From positions 620,001-684,000 of the forward strand of contig NZ_ARQF01000021.1 in NCBI RefSeq assembly GCF_000384815.1: 64,000 bases of DNA, in the 5' to 3' direction. Origin of the DNA: Halodesulfovibrio aestuarii DSM 17919 = ATCC 29578. GTDB taxonomy: Bacteria; Desulfobacterota; Desulfovibrionia; Desulfovibrionales; Desulfovibrionaceae. The stretch's first letter is position 1. Each line of letters begins with the position of its first letter. Under the pieces are notes generated by a model. The model had not been told where the DNA came from. It ran no database searches and saw only the letters and a list, made by a program, of their open reading frames with translations. The translations under genes and the position numbers were made by a program. This document shows positions 17,000 to 29,154 of the stretch, piece by piece.

Positions 17000-17650
17000 A
17001 TGACTACTCCAGATGGTGCAATTTTACAGCGCGACAAAAAAACTTATGCAATCGTTCCACGTACCCCGGCAGGTATGCTTACTCCAGATGTTCTTGAGAC
17101 TATCGCATACGTTTGTCGTAAGTACGAAGTGCCAATTATCAAAATTACTTCCGGCCAGCGCATGGCCCTTGTCGGCATGAAAGAAGAGCAGGTTGAACCA
17201 ATTTGGGAAGAGCTTAAATGGAAAGTGGGCCGTGCCACTGAACTTTGTGTTCATTACGTTCAGGCCTGCCCTGGTACCGCAGTATGTAAACTCGGCGTGC
17301 AAGATTCTCTTGGTTTCGGTCTTGAAATTGAAGAAGCTATGTACGGCAAGCCGTTTCCAGCAAAAGTTAAGTTCGGTATTTCCGGCTGTCCAATGTGCTG
17401 TGGCGAAAGTCGTGTTCGTGACATTGGTCTTATTGGCACGAAAAAAGGTTGGGAAGTTATTGTAGGCGGTAACTCTGGTCCTCGTCCTCGTATAGGTGAC
17501 ACTCTTGCAAAAGACCTTACTCAGGAAGAAGCTCAGGCTCTTGTTGAAAAATTCCTCGACTACTATCGTGAAAACTCAGGTAAACGAGTACGTATATCTA
17601 AGTTTGTAGAAAAAGAGGGCATTGATGCAATTAAAGAAGCTATTTTATAG
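17000..17650 (+). CDS. Assimilatory-type siroheme sulfite reductase (small, monomeric)
   Basis: A 216-residue nitrite/sulfite reductase of the minimal low-spin type described from Desulfovibrio, which reduces sulfite to sulfide using one siroheme coupled to a [4Fe-4S] cluster. The cluster ligands are visible as Cys90-x5-Cys96 (CPGTAVC) and Cys130-x3-Cys134 (CPMCC). An N-terminal ferredoxin-like half (residues about 15-70) and KFGISGC before the second Cys pair are typical. It has no fused ferredoxin domain and is about one third the size of E. coli CysI. It is monocistronic, with its own leader and a strong terminator. Whether it works in assimilation, detoxification or otherwise is not settled by the sequence. 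Confidence 0.93.
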   Translation: MTTPDGAILQRDKKTYAIVPRTPAGMLTPDVLETIAYVCRKYEVPIIKITSGQRMALVGMKEEQVEPIWEELKWKVGRATELCVHYVQACPGTAVCKLGVQDSLGFGLEIEEAMYGKPFPAKVKFGISGCPMCCGESRVRDIGLIGTKKGWEVIVGGNSGPRPRIGDTLAKDLTQEEAQALVEKFLDYYRENSGKRVRISKFVEKEGIDAIKEAIL

Positions 17651-17664
17651 TTTTTAGTAAAAAT

Positions 17665-17712
17665 AAAAAGCTCAAAGATATGCAAGTGTTGCATGTCTTT
17701 GAGCTTTTTTTT
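17665..17712. terminator. Bidirectional terminator between sulfite reductase and DUF190 genes
   Basis: Long inverted repeat (AAAAAGCTCAAAGA ... TCTTTGAGCTTTTT with an inner TGCAA/TTGCA) ending in T-runs on both strands. It serves the sulfite reductase on the plus strand and the convergent DUF190 gene on the minus strand, whose stop is at 17711. Confidence 0.9.
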
Positions 17713-18052
17713 ATTCAGATTTTGACGCAGGTAATATTACTGTTACGTCTTCTTGTAAAATGAGTGCATCAGCAGCGAATTGTGCTAATTTAGGAATAAA
17801 GCTTTGAATGTTCTCTTTTGTGTCGATAATTTGTATAAGAAGAGGAAGGTCTTCAGAAATACGCAACACACCCATAGAGTGTATTTTTTTGTCTCTGCCA
17901 TAGCTGTACAAACCTCGGAAAACAGAAACACCTGCAAGGTCTGAATTTTTTGCTTGTTCTATAATAACTTCGTAAAGACTTTGACCATTGAACTGATCTT
18001 TTTCACTAATATAAATACTTAGTCGCTGTGTGGGGCCTTGTAAGTTATGCAT
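17711..18052 (-). CDS. DUF190 family protein
   Basis: A 113-residue protein of the DUF190 family, often found beside crcB/fluC fluoride-channel genes. The pattern begins with RLSIYISEKDQFNGQSLYEVIIEQAK, followed by AGVSVFRGLYSYG and the conserved LRISEDLPLLIQIID segment; this is a PII-like ferredoxin-fold layout. The biochemical role of the family is not well known; some members may bind small ligands. It lies nine bases after the fluoride channel gene and is probably co-transcribed with it, supporting a fluoride or ion-homeostasis link by context. Confidence 0.85.
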   Translation of the reverse strand: MHNLQGPTQRLSIYISEKDQFNGQSLYEVIIEQAKNSDLAGVSVFRGLYSYGRDKKIHSMGVLRISEDLPLLIQIIDTKENIQSFIPKLAQFAADALILQEDVTVILPASKSE

Positions 18053-18061
18053 TGTATTCTC

Positions 18062-18436
18062 CTACAAAAGTCTACCAAGAGTGAGTCCGAATTTAAGAAG
18101 GATAACTCCAGTGATAATTTGTCCCGCAACATTTAAGAGAAAGTACGGCCATTGTGCAGAGTCTAGCAGGGCTGCTGATTCAAAAATGAATGTTGAGAAG
18201 GTAGTAAAGGCACCCATGAAGCCAGTAAGCACTATGACACGAAAGTCTGGAGAAAGGGAGAGTCTGTCTTGTGCGTATGCCCAGATAAGACCGAACAGGA
18301 AGCACCCGAAAATGTTGACTAGATATGTGCCTATAGGGAAGCTAATGTTTATTGCGCGTTGAAATACCCCTGAAAGTAAATAACGGCTCAAACTGCCCAG
18401 CCCGCCGGCACAAAACAGTAGGATGATTTTTGTCAT
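18062..18436 (-). CDS. crcB: Fluoride channel CrcB/Fluc
   Basis: A 124-residue membrane protein of the Fluc family, which exports fluoride as an antiparallel dimer. Four hydrophobic segments are visible. The hallmark residues are in GSLSRYLL near the N-terminus, [17 protein letters not shown] (TM2, with the conserved Asn) and [16 protein letters not shown] (TM3 break with the Phe-box and Na+-site backbone). Only 44 bases separate it from the divergent CYTH gene, and no fluoride riboswitch fold was seen there. It appears as a single crcB copy with a DUF190 partner. Confidence 0.93.
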   Translation of the reverse strand: MTKIILLFCAGGLGSLSRYLLSGVFQRAINISFPIGTYLVNIFGCFLFGLIWAYAQDRLSLSPDFRVIVLTGFMGAFTTFSTFIFESAALLDSAQWPYFLLNVAGQIITGVILLKFGLTLGRLL

Positions 18437-18480
18437 GCTGTTTCCTTGGTTATTATAACAAAAAATCTGGAAGTTTCTAT

Positions 18481-19080
18481 ATGGCGTTCGAAATTGAACT
18501 GAAATTTATACATATTAACCCCTCATTGCTGCGCGAAAAACTATCAGCACTCGGTGGTTTGTGTAAAGGAAGACATCTGGAGCGCAACGTTGTTTTCGAC
18601 TTGCCTGAACGGGATATGAAAGAAGCAGGCAAGCTTTTACGCTTACGGACAAAACAGTGGAAAGATCGACATGAGACGGTTCTAACATTGAAACTTCCGC
18701 CAAAAGGTGACATGCCTGTAGATGTAAAGATATACGATGAGCGTGAAACTAAAGTTGAGAGCTTTGACGGAACGTATGCTATCCTTGAAGGGCTTGGGTA
18801 TGATGGAGCCTTTCGGTATGATAAGATGCGTGAAGAATGGGCACTTGATAATGTTGAGATTTGTCTTGATGAACTTTCATTTGATACGGTTGTTGAGTTG
18901 GAAGGCGAGCGGGATGATATTTTTGCGGTAGCGGACAAGCTTTGTCTACCGCGTGAAAATGCATCTACTGCCACCTATCATGAATTACACAGCTCCTACC
19001 GTGAAAGGGAAAATCTTGCTCCGCAGGATAGTTTTTATTTTACCGATGATGAATGCCAGAGGTTGCTGGAAAAATTGTAG
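18481..19080 (+). CDS. CYTH domain protein (CyaB / thiamine triphosphatase family)
   Basis: A 199-residue protein with the CYTH signature ExExK at residues 4-8 (EIELK), then RLR(T/K)-type basic residues around [12 protein letters not shown] and acidic residues ([23 protein letters not shown]) that line the tunnel binding triphosphate and divalent metal. The family includes inorganic triphosphatases, thiamine triphosphatases and class IV adenylate cyclases; the sequence alone does not separate these. I start at ATG 18481 because the motif must lie near the N-terminus; a longer frame start at 18430 overlaps crcB. It is divergent from crcB and precedes clpS. Confidence 0.88.
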   Translation: MAFEIELKFIHINPSLLREKLSALGGLCKGRHLERNVVFDLPERDMKEAGKLLRLRTKQWKDRHETVLTLKLPPKGDMPVDVKIYDERETKVESFDGTYAILEGLGYDGAFRYDKMREEWALDNVEICLDELSFDTVVELEGERDDIFAVADKLCLPRENASTATYHELHSSYRERENLAPQDSFYFTDDECQRLLEKL

Positions 19081-19117
19081 ATACGGCAGCAAAGGAGCGA
19101 TTAATCCTGTGCGTAGG

Positions 19118-19146
19118 TTGTCACTACCTTAATCTGGCATTAACAA
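19118..19146 (+). promoter_or_regulatory. Candidate clpS promoter
   Basis: TTGTCA (19118-19123) and TAACAA (19141-19146) are 17 bp apart, about 23 bases before the clpS ATG. Fits a sigma-70-type promoter; the -10 is imperfect. Confidence 0.4.
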
Positions 19147-19168
19147 TATTACATGTAATGGATTCATT

Positions 19169-19480
19169 ATGGCTGAACATCATAGACCTGACTTTGATTC
19201 TGACATTCTGCTTGAAGAAGACCTGAAAGAGCCTCGCAAGTTTCGAGTGCTCATGCATAATGATGACTATACCACAATGGATTTTGTCATTTTAATTCTT
19301 GTTGAAGTGTTTCGAAAAACTACGCAGCAGGCAACACAGATTATGCTGAGTATTCATGAAAAAGGTGCCGGAGAATGCGGAGTGTACACCGCAGAAGTTG
19401 CAGAAACGAAAATTGCAATAGTCCGTGCCCGCGCAAAAGAAGCTGGCTATCCTCTCAAATGTTCAATGGAAGAGGTATAA
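19169..19480 (+). CDS. clpS: ATP-dependent Clp protease adaptor ClpS
   Basis: ClpS delivers N-degron substrates to ClpAP. The 103-residue protein has the family core: an unstructured N-terminal tail, then KFRVLMHNDDYTTMDFVI (about residues 26-43), where the Asn-Asp-Asp residues bind the substrate alpha-amino group, and later IHEKGAGECGVYTAEVAETK. It is followed by clpA after one base and then by aat, so the recognition adaptor, the unfoldase and the transferase that creates N-degrons are in one operon. Confidence 0.95.
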   Translation: MAEHHRPDFDSDILLEEDLKEPRKFRVLMHNDDYTTMDFVILILVEVFRKTTQQATQIMLSIHEKGAGECGVYTAEVAETKIAIVRARAKEAGYPLKCSMEEV

Positions 19481-19481
19481 T

Positions 19482-21758
19482 ATGCTGAGTATACATTTAG
19501 AACAAGCGATTGCTAACGCTGTTCACGAAGTACAGGAACGAAATCATGAATTTTTAACCCTTGAGCATCTTCTTTACGGTATCGCTCAGGATGACCAAGG
19601 GTACTATATTCTAGAGCAGGCCGGTGCAGATGTGCCGTCTCTGTTAAAACGTGTAGAGGTATTTTTTGCCTCGCATCTTGAACCGTTACCGGAAGATGTA
19701 CCTACAGAGATTATCCGGACTATTAGTGTCCAGAGAGTGTTGCAGCGCGCGGCCATGCAGATGCAGTCATCCGGTCGTGATGTTGTAGAAATTGGTGATG
19801 TGCTCGCAGCTATCTTTGAAGAAGAAGATTCCTATGCCCTTTATTTCCTGCGTCATATGGAAGTCACTCGTTTAGATATTCTGGAAGTCGTTTCTCATGA
19901 GATGGACGGAAGTGAGTGGGTAATGATGGATGAAGCGGGCATGAACGAATCCCGTACAGACTCGCTTACCGAATTCTGCGTTAATCTTACCGAGAAAGCT
20001 AAGCAAGGTGGAATTGATCCGCTTATTGGCCGGAAGACAGAGCTTGAACGTACTATTCAGGTTCTTGCCCGCCGCCGCAAGAACAATCCGTTGTTTGTAG
20101 GTGAACCTGGGGTAGGTAAAACTGCGCTTGCTGAAGGGCTTGCTGTCCGTATTGTTGACGGTAATGTTCCTGAAAGTTTCCATGATGCACATATTTATGC
20201 ATTGGACATGGGGCTGTTGCTTGCCGGCACTAAGTATCGCGGTGATTTTGAGTCTCGCCTTAAAGGGGTGATTCAGGATCTTAAAAAGATAGATGGTGCA
20301 ATTCTCTTTATTGATGAAATCCATACTATTGTAGGCGCGGGTGCGACAACAGGCGGCTCAATGGATGCTTCCAATATCCTTAAACCTGTTCTTGCCAGTG
20401 GTGATATTAAATGTATTGGGTCAACGACCTATGAAGAGTACAAAAACCATTTTGAAAAAGACCGTGCCTTGTCCCGTCGTTTCCAGAAAATTGATGTTCC
20501 GGAACCTACTATTGAAGAGTGCATGTCTATTTTGAAAGGTCTTAAGCCATATTATGAAGAGCATCATGGTGTGCGTTATAGCCAGCCTGCAATTAAAGCA
20601 TCGGTTGAGCTTTCCGCACGGTATATAACTGAGCGTTTTCTTCCTGATAAAGCTATTGATGTAATCGATGAAGCCGGTGCAGCATATCGCCTGCATGGTA
20701 CACACCGTAAGAGTAATACTATTACGGCAAACGATATAGAGCGTGTTGTAGCAAAGATGGCGCGTATTCCAGAACAGCGCGTCTCTACAGGTGACAAGCA
20801 GAAGTTGTCCGGTTTGGTTGATGATTTAAAAGCACAGGTTTATGGGCAGGATAAGGCTGTTGATATCGTAGGAAAAGCCATTCTACGCAGTCGTGCAGGT
20901 TTGGGTAGAGATGATCGCCCCACTGGCTCATTCCTTTTTTATGGTCCTACAGGTGTGGGTAAAACAGAGCTTGCCCGTCAGCTCGCAACACAGCTTGGTG
21001 TGCAGTTCCTTAGATACGACATGAGTGAGTACATGGAGAAGCACGCGGTTTCCCGTCTTATCGGGGCACCTCCGGGCTATGTTGGTTTTGATCAGGGTGG
21101 GCAGCTCACAGATGCTGTTCGTAAACATCCGCACGCTGTAGTTCTGCTTGATGAAATTGAAAAAGCGCATCCAGATATCTTTAATATTCTTTTGCAGGTT
21201 ATGGATTATGCGACCTTGACAGATAACTCCGGTCGTAAAGCAGACTTCCGCAATATTATTCTTATCATGACTTCCAACGCCGGTGCCCGTGAAATGGTAG
21301 CAAAATCCATTGGGTTTGGCACACAGGGGAAAGTTGATGTGGCGCAGCGCGGCTTGAAAGCTGTAGAACGTACTTTTAGTCCGGAATTTAGAAACCGCCT
21401 TGATGCAATGGTTCCATTCCACGGCCTTGGTGAGTCCATTATGGAACGCATTGTAGATAAGTTTGTGGCGGAACTGGAAGACATGCTTAAATCTAAGCGG
21501 GTGCAGATTGAATTAACAGAGGCAGCGCGGAAACGTCTTGCAGCTAAAGGCTATGATGATGCTTTTGGTGCACGACCAATGCGTAGAGTAGTCAGAACAG
21601 GGCTTGAAGATGCCATCGCACATGAAGTTCTTTTTGGTGACTTGCAAAAAGGCGGTATAGCTACTGTTGATGTTAAGGATGTAAAAGCACCACAGGATGC
21701 AGAAGATCTTGGCTTGAGTCTGACATTCCTGCCGTTGAGTTCTAAAAAGAAAAAGTAA
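19482..21758 (+). CDS. clpA: ATP-dependent Clp protease ATP-binding subunit ClpA
   Basis: A 758-residue AAA+ unfoldase that pairs with ClpP and is modulated by ClpS. It has the N-terminal repeat domain ([14 protein letters not shown] ... LEHLLYGIA), a first AAA module with Walker [10 protein letters not shown] near residue 208, a second with Walker [10 protein letters not shown] near 490, and no long middle coiled coil, which separates ClpA from ClpB. I start at ATG 19482, one base after the clpS stop with AGAGG upstream; a longer frame opening within clpS is not used. clpP is not in the window. Confidence 0.95.
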   Translation: MLSIHLEQAIANAVHEVQERNHEFLTLEHLLYGIAQDDQGYYILEQAGADVPSLLKRVEVFFASHLEPLPEDVPTEIIRTISVQRVLQRAAMQMQSSGRDVVEIGDVLAAIFEEEDSYALYFLRHMEVTRLDILEVVSHEMDGSEWVMMDEAGMNESRTDSLTEFCVNLTEKAKQGGIDPLIGRKTELERTIQVLARRRKNNPLFVGEPGVGKTALAEGLAVRIVDGNVPESFHDAHIYALDMGLLLAGTKYRGDFESRLKGVIQDLKKIDGAILFIDEIHTIVGAGATTGGSMDASNILKPVLASGDIKCIGSTTYEEYKNHFEKDRALSRRFQKIDVPEPTIEECMSILKGLKPYYEEHHGVRYSQPAIKASVELSARYITERFLPDKAIDVIDEAGAAYRLHGTHRKSNTITANDIERVVAKMARIPEQRVSTGDKQKLSGLVDDLKAQVYGQDKAVDIVGKAILRSRAGLGRDDRPTGSFLFYGPTGVGKTELARQLATQLGVQFLRYDMSEYMEKHAVSRLIGAPPGYVGFDQGGQLTDAVRKHPHAVVLLDEIEKAHPDIFNILLQVMDYATLTDNSGRKADFRNIILIMTSNAGAREMVAKSIGFGTQGKVDVAQRGLKAVERTFSPEFRNRLDAMVPFHGLGESIMERIVDKFVAELEDMLKSKRVQIELTEAARKRLAAKGYDDAFGARPMRRVVRTGLEDAIAHEVLFGDLQKGGIATVDVKDVKAPQDAEDLGLSLTFLPLSSKKKK

Positions 21759-21801
21759 CTGCGGTTGTGTGAGGCTTAGGCAACGTTTTAAAATAGCAAT
21801 T

Positions 21802-22506
21802 ATGACAGTTTATTTACTTTCAGATGATGATGTCGCCTTCCCCAACCCTGCATTAGCAGATGGGGAAGGACTTCTTGCCGTTGGCGGTGATTTATGTATG
21901 GAGCGTCTTATCAATGGATATGCCAACGGTATTTTTCCTTGGTATGATGATGACTCTCCTATCCTTTGGTGGTCTCCGGATCCACGTTTTGTCCTTTATC
22001 CTAAAGAATTGCATATTCCACGCAGTTTACGTCGAGTTATAAATTCGCGTAAATTTACTATCAAAATTGATACTGCCTTTGAAAAAGTTATTCGGAATTG
22101 TGCTACGTCACAGCGCCCTGATGAAGAAGGCACATGGATTGTAGAAGAGATGATACAAGCTTACTGCGAGTTGAACGATGCAGGGTTAGCACACTCTATC
22201 GAAACATGGCGTGATGATGAACTTGTAGGTGGACTTTATGGAGTCTCTTTGGGGAAGGTCTTTTATGGTGAGTCCATGTTTTTCAAGGAGTCAGACGCGT
22301 CAAAAGTTGCTCTTGTATGGCTCGCCCGATTGCTTGTTGCGGCGGGGTTTGAGATGATAGACTGTCAACAGGTGACAGACAATCTTGAACGTTTTGGTGC
22401 AGTCGCTATCTCACGCGAAGAGTTCTTGAAGAAGCTTCATAACGCACTGGAAGCACAGACTATTCAAGGGCAATGGATGTTTCCTGAAGAGTTTTTTCCG
22501 TTATAA
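21802..22506 (+). CDS. aat: Leucyl/phenylalanyl-tRNA-protein transferase
   Basis: Aat adds Leu or Phe from charged tRNA to proteins with N-terminal Arg or Lys, making ClpS-recognised N-degrons. The 234-residue protein has the family segments FPNPALADGEGLLAVGGDL, YANGIFPWYDDDSPILWWSPDPR and the later FYGESMFFKESDASKVALVWL, which forms the catalytic and tRNA-binding surface. The start is taken at ATG 21802 (MTVYLLSDD); a GTG 33 bases upstream would add a tail with no family match. Placement after clpS-clpA points to a dedicated N-degron operon, closed by a terminator. Confidence 0.95.
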   Translation: MTVYLLSDDDVAFPNPALADGEGLLAVGGDLCMERLINGYANGIFPWYDDDSPILWWSPDPRFVLYPKELHIPRSLRRVINSRKFTIKIDTAFEKVIRNCATSQRPDEEGTWIVEEMIQAYCELNDAGLAHSIETWRDDELVGGLYGVSLGKVFYGESMFFKESDASKVALVWLARLLVAAGFEMIDCQQVTDNLERFGAVAISREEFLKKLHNALEAQTIQGQWMFPEEFFPL

Positions 22507-22509
22507 TTT

Positions 22510-22543
22510 AAAAAATCCCTGTTCGTTAGAACAGGGATTTTTT
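22510..22543 (+). terminator. Terminator after aat
   Basis: Perfect 15-bp inverted repeat (AAAAAATCCCTGTTC / GAACAGGGATTTTTT) with a GTTA loop. It ends the clpS-clpA-aat transcript and, being symmetric, may also act on the convergent gene whose stop is at 22572. Confidence 0.9.
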
Positions 22544-22571
22544 AACATACACGGAAGCTTGATGTTTAAGG

Positions 22572-23063
22572 CTAAATGACATTCGGCTCATGCTGGTCCA
22601 GATCGTAGAACCCTCTAAAATTAAACGGTAAAGGGTATTCATGCACTTTATCGAACTTAATGAAGCCCATGCTTTTTCCTTCAGGTATGGAGGCAAGAGG
22701 CATGGTGCCTTGCGGAACAGGAAAAGAGAGTGGAGCTGCGAAAATACCTTCAAGTCTGGTCTGGTATCGCTCTTCAAGATAACTAATAATCATATCCCGT
22801 TCTTCTTTGGTAAAACTTTCGAGTATCATCTCTTTGGTGTCCTCAAGTGTACCGGTAAGGTCGGGGCTAAGTTTCTGTTTTTCATAATCTGTATCTATGC
22901 AGCGAAGTAGATTTGTGTCTTGTCGTTCTTCTTCAGGAATGTCAGAACGGAACAGATGTACTTCTACATGCTTGCGTCCCTTGAAGCTACGTATGACTAT
23001 TGTCATGGCGTAGATTCTATCAATGGGGGTGTTACCGGGGGCAGAGACAATTTCTTTCTGCAT
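22572..23063 (-). CDS. Hypothetical protein (163 aa)
   Basis: Not recognised. From ATG 23061-23063 (MQKEIVSAPGN) the protein has 163 residues, with a very strong GGAGGGA ribosome-binding site; a longer frame start at 23123 is less likely. It has no signal peptide or membrane segment. The N-terminal half looks like an alpha/beta fold (AMTIVIRSFKGRKHVEVHLFR), and the middle is charged and helical (EDTKEMILESFTKEERDMIISYLEERY). It stands alone on the minus strand between aat and uvrB, convergent with aat and divergent from uvrB. Confidence 0.7.
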   Translation of the reverse strand: MQKEIVSAPGNTPIDRIYAMTIVIRSFKGRKHVEVHLFRSDIPEEERQDTNLLRCIDTDYEKQKLSPDLTGTLEDTKEMILESFTKEERDMIISYLEERYQTRLEGIFAAPLSFPVPQGTMPLASIPEGKSMGFIKFDKVHEYPLPFNFRGFYDLDQHEPNVI

Positions 23064-23246
23064 ATGGTTCCCTCCGCGGAAACTGATATTATCTATATTT
23101 CTGCATGTTATGTGATTGTTCACGTAGCTGCAACAGAGTGATTAATTTTTTGTTTTACTATAGTTCCGGTAGTGTTAAGTCGAAAGCTATGTGAGCATCC
23201 GTCTACCATTTCGTGATATTGTCGTTGAATATAATAAGAGGAAGTA

Positions 23247-25265
23247 ATGCAGGATACGCTGTTTACATTAGAAACTTCATTCACCCCGCAAGGTGATCAG
23301 CCACAAGCTATTGAAGAGCTGACAACGAACTTGGAGCAAGGTGTGCAGGATCAGATCCTGCTCGGAGTTACCGGTTCCGGTAAAACCTTTTCAGTTGCAC
23401 AGACCATTGCCCGTGTTCAACGTCCTGCGCTTATTCTTGCGCCAAACAAGACATTGGCGGCGCAGCTGTATAATGAATTTAAAGAATTATTCCCGCATAA
23501 TGCGGTTGAATATTTTGTAAGTTATTATGACTATTATCAGCCGGAAGCCTATGTTCCGTCGTCTGATACGTATATTGAAAAAGATTCATCTATCAACGAT
23601 AACATCGATAAATTACGCCATGCTGCGACGCATGCGTTGCTTACTCGTCGTGACGTAATCATTATTGCATCGGTGTCCTGCATTTATGGTCTTGGCTCTC
23701 CAGAATACTATGCAAAGTTGGTTATTCCTGTAGAGGTGGGGCAGGCTCTCTCTATGGATGAGATCATTACACGTCTTGTGGAAGTTCAGTATGAGCGCAA
23801 TGACTATGACTTCCACCGCGGTACGTTCAGAGTGCGTGGGGATGTGTTGGAAATAATTCCGGCGTACCACCATGAAAAGGCGTTACGGATAGAATTTTTT
23901 GGTGATGATATCGATGCAATGCATGAGATTGATCCTATTACAGGTAATATTCTCGGAAGTATCGGAAAAACTGTCATTTATCCTGCAAGTCACTATGTAT
24001 CAGACAAGGACAATTTAAAGCGTGCTGTTTCTGATATCCGTGAAGAGTTACAAGTTCGACTTGCAGAGTTCAAGGCTCAGAATAAACTTGTGGAAGCGCA
24101 GCGGTTGGAACAACGTACGATGCTTGATCTCGAAATGATCGAAGAAATGGGCTATTGTACAGGTATTGAAAATTACTCTCGCCATCTGGATTGCCGTAAA
24201 GAAGGTGATCCTCCAGCGTGTTTGCTTGATTACTTTCCTAAAGATTTTTTATTATTTATTGATGAAAGCCATATTACGGTTTCTCAGGTCGGGGCAATGT
24301 ACAAAGGGGACCGCTCCCGTAAAAGTACTCTTGTTGACTTTGGTTTCCGTCTTCCTTCTGCTTTGGATAACCGTCCACTTGAATTTAATGAATTTCTGGA
24401 ACGGATAGGGCAGACGGTATACGTTTCTGCAACTCCCGGTAAATGGGAGCTTGAGCGAACTCAGGGGCTTGTTGTCGAACAGATTATTCGTCCTACAGGG
24501 CTTGTTGATCCACAGCTTGAAGTTCGTCCAACAAAAGGTCAGATGGAGGATTTGTTAGGGGAGTGTAAGCAGCGTATTGCTAAGAATGAACGTGTACTTG
24601 TTACAACTCTTACAAAACGTATGGCTGAAGACCTAACCGAGTACTTTAAGAGTATGGGCGTGAGTACCCGTTATCTGCACTCTGACATTGATACTATGGA
24701 ACGTATGGCAATTATTCAGGCATTGCGTAGAAAAGAGTGCGATGTGTTAGTTGGAATTAACTTGTTGCGAGAAGGTCTTGATATACCGGAAGTTTCTTTG
24801 GTAGCAATACTCGATGCGGACAAGGAAGGTTTCTTGCGTTCTGTAGGTTCACTTATTCAGACTTTTGGTCGTGCTGCACGTAATGCCAGTGGTAGGGTTA
24901 TCATGTATGCTGATACTATTACCAAGAGTATGAAAGCGGCAATGGGTGAAACGGAACGCAGACGTGAAAAGCAGGAGGCTTTTAACATAGAGCACGGTAT
25001 TGTTCCGCAAACAATTATGAAACGTATTGATACGCCGTTTGATTCAATTGCTCCTAATGCTGCTGAGGCAGATAAAGGCAAGAAAGGTAAAAAGGGCGTG
25101 GCTATTGCGCCGGAGATTGAACAGGATCCTAAAAAACTGGCTAAGATGATAGCTAAGCTTGAACGTGAAATGCGTGAAGCGGCAAAAGAGCTTGAGTTTG
25201 AAAAAGCTGCAGAATTAAGAGATCAAATTCATATCCTTCGGGAACGTCTGCTTGAAACTGGTTAA
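23247..25265 (+). CDS. uvrB: Excinuclease ABC subunit B
   Basis: UvrB is the DNA-loading helicase-like subunit of nucleotide excision repair. The 672-residue protein has Walker A GVTGSGKT at about 40-47, the beta-hairpin region with [15 protein letters not shown]-like DESH, helicase motifs including the [24 protein letters not shown] region (motifs V/VI), and a C-terminal UVR domain ([29 protein letters not shown], given here in two parts: residues about 628-647 and 648-657) that binds UvrC. A Gly/Lys-rich linker (DKGKKGKKG) precedes the UVR domain. The ATG at 23247 follows AGAGGAAG. No clear LexA box was identified upstream. Confidence 0.97.
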   Translation: MQDTLFTLETSFTPQGDQPQAIEELTTNLEQGVQDQILLGVTGSGKTFSVAQTIARVQRPALILAPNKTLAAQLYNEFKELFPHNAVEYFVSYYDYYQPEAYVPSSDTYIEKDSSINDNIDKLRHAATHALLTRRDVIIIASVSCIYGLGSPEYYAKLVIPVEVGQALSMDEIITRLVEVQYERNDYDFHRGTFRVRGDVLEIIPAYHHEKALRIEFFGDDIDAMHEIDPITGNILGSIGKTVIYPASHYVSDKDNLKRAVSDIREELQVRLAEFKAQNKLVEAQRLEQRTMLDLEMIEEMGYCTGIENYSRHLDCRKEGDPPACLLDYFPKDFLLFIDESHITVSQVGAMYKGDRSRKSTLVDFGFRLPSALDNRPLEFNEFLERIGQTVYVSATPGKWELERTQGLVVEQIIRPTGLVDPQLEVRPTKGQMEDLLGECKQRIAKNERVLVTTLTKRMAEDLTEYFKSMGVSTRYLHSDIDTMERMAIIQALRRKECDVLVGINLLREGLDIPEVSLVAILDADKEGFLRSVGSLIQTFGRAARNASGRVIMYADTITKSMKAAMGETERRREKQEAFNIEHGIVPQTIMKRIDTPFDSIAPNAAEADKGKKGKKGVAIAPEIEQDPKKLAKMIAKLEREMREAAKELEFEKAAELRDQIHILRERLLETG

Positions 25266-25278
25266 TCTGGGGAAATGC

Positions 25279-26325
25279 ATGAAGTTGTTTTCCAAGTCTT
25301 TTGTTGGCCGTCTTGTTCGTCTACGAAATCAGTTGGGAGTCTTCTGGCCTCTGATGGTCAGTCAGATTTCTATACTCGGTGTCGTTGCATTAGCTGTGTA
25401 CGGCTATATGGAGCTTGAGGGATGGTCCATGGCTGACGCTGTCTACATGGTGGTCATTACGCTTTCCACAGTAGGCTTTGGTGAGGTTCAGCCTCTGTCC
25501 CCTGCAGGACGTATTTTAACTTCTTTCCTCATTCTGGCTGGTGTTGGTAACTTTGCTTTTATTCTGGGTGCATTTTCCCAATTATTGGTTGAAGGGAAGT
25601 TTTTTCACATTATCGGGAGCCGCAGGGTGCTTAAAACAATCAGCAAACTTAAAGATCATTGTGTCGTCTGTGGCTATGGCCGCATAGGCTCGGTTGTGGT
25701 GAAGGAAATTATCGCAGAGGGGCAAGACGTAGTTGTTATTGAAAACGATCCGGAAATGGTACAGCATCTTCAAGAAGAAGGTACGTTATACATAGATGGA
25801 GATGCCACCTCTGATGACGTGCTTGTCCAGTCCGGTATTGCGAATGCAAAAAGTCTTATTACTGCATTATCCGAAGATGCCGCGAATGTTTATGTTGTGC
25901 TGAGTGCGCGGGAGATGAATCAGGAACTGTATATTGTTTCAAGAGCCAGTTCTCATGAACGTGTAAGCAAGCTGAAGCAGGCAGGTGCAGATTCTGTAAT
26001 TCTTCCAAACCATATCGGTGGGTTACGACTTGCGCAGTCTGTGCTTCGTCCGACTGTGACGAGCTTTATGGAACTGGCAAATAGAAGAAGCACAATAGAT
26101 ATCCAGATGGAAGAGCTTACTATACGCGAAGGCTCGTCCCTTGTAGGTAAAGATCTTATTGAATCGGAGCTTCGCCCTAAATTTAACCTCATTGTTATCG
26201 CCATTAAGAAACAGGGGCAGGATATGATTTTTAACCCTGATGGTAAAACCGTGTTGGACGCAGGGAATACAATTGTTGCTGTTGGTGCAAAGGAAAAACT
26301 AGATGAATTTGCACAGCTTTTATAA
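25279..26325 (+). CDS. Two-TM potassium channel with RCK domains
   Basis: A 348-residue ion channel protein. Two transmembrane helices (about residues 24-42 and 78-98) flank a pore loop with the selectivity filter TVGFGE (64-69), followed by an RCK/TrkA-N domain with the Rossmann GYGRIG motif at about 130 and a C-terminal TrkA-C-like domain (LTIREGSSLVGKDLIES). This layout matches MthK/Kch-type K+ channels, which are gated by ligands on the RCK ring. It starts 13 bases after the uvrB stop, at ATG 25279 in a GGGGAAATG context, so it probably shares the uvrB transcript; a functional link with repair is not obvious. Confidence 0.9.
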   Translation: MKLFSKSFVGRLVRLRNQLGVFWPLMVSQISILGVVALAVYGYMELEGWSMADAVYMVVITLSTVGFGEVQPLSPAGRILTSFLILAGVGNFAFILGAFSQLLVEGKFFHIIGSRRVLKTISKLKDHCVVCGYGRIGSVVVKEIIAEGQDVVVIENDPEMVQHLQEEGTLYIDGDATSDDVLVQSGIANAKSLITALSEDAANVYVVLSAREMNQELYIVSRASSHERVSKLKQAGADSVILPNHIGGLRLAQSVLRPTVTSFMELANRRSTIDIQMEELTIREGSSLVGKDLIESELRPKFNLIVIAIKKQGQDMIFNPDGKTVLDAGNTIVAVGAKEKLDEFAQLL

Positions 26326-29059
<2,734 letters not shown>

Positions 29060-29070
29060 CGTACTCTCTT

Positions 29071-29145
29071 TTATCGGGATCAAGGGGGGAACCTCCCTTG
29101 CGGGTGCAGTGCAGAGCCTGCCCGCCGGAGGCAAAAAATTATCGG
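29071..29145 (+). repeat. GC-rich palindromic element flanked by 7-bp direct repeats
   Basis: Between ligA and dapB lies a GC-rich block (29078-29138) that contrasts with the AT-rich surroundings. It holds CAAGGG/CCCTTG arms at 29081-29100 and a second GC-rich palindromic part (CCGCCGGAGG). It is bordered by identical TTATCGG copies at 29071-29077 and 29139-29145, which looks like a target-site duplication. The block resembles GC-rich repeats I associate with Desulfovibrio intergenic regions. No protein is encoded. The second TTATCGG overlaps the dapB ribosome-binding site. Confidence 0.5.
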
Positions 29146-29154
29146 AGAAATAAC

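Noticed and set aside
18437-18480. Fluoride riboswitch before crcB
   Set aside because: The gap is too short and lacks the conserved motif; no fold recognised.
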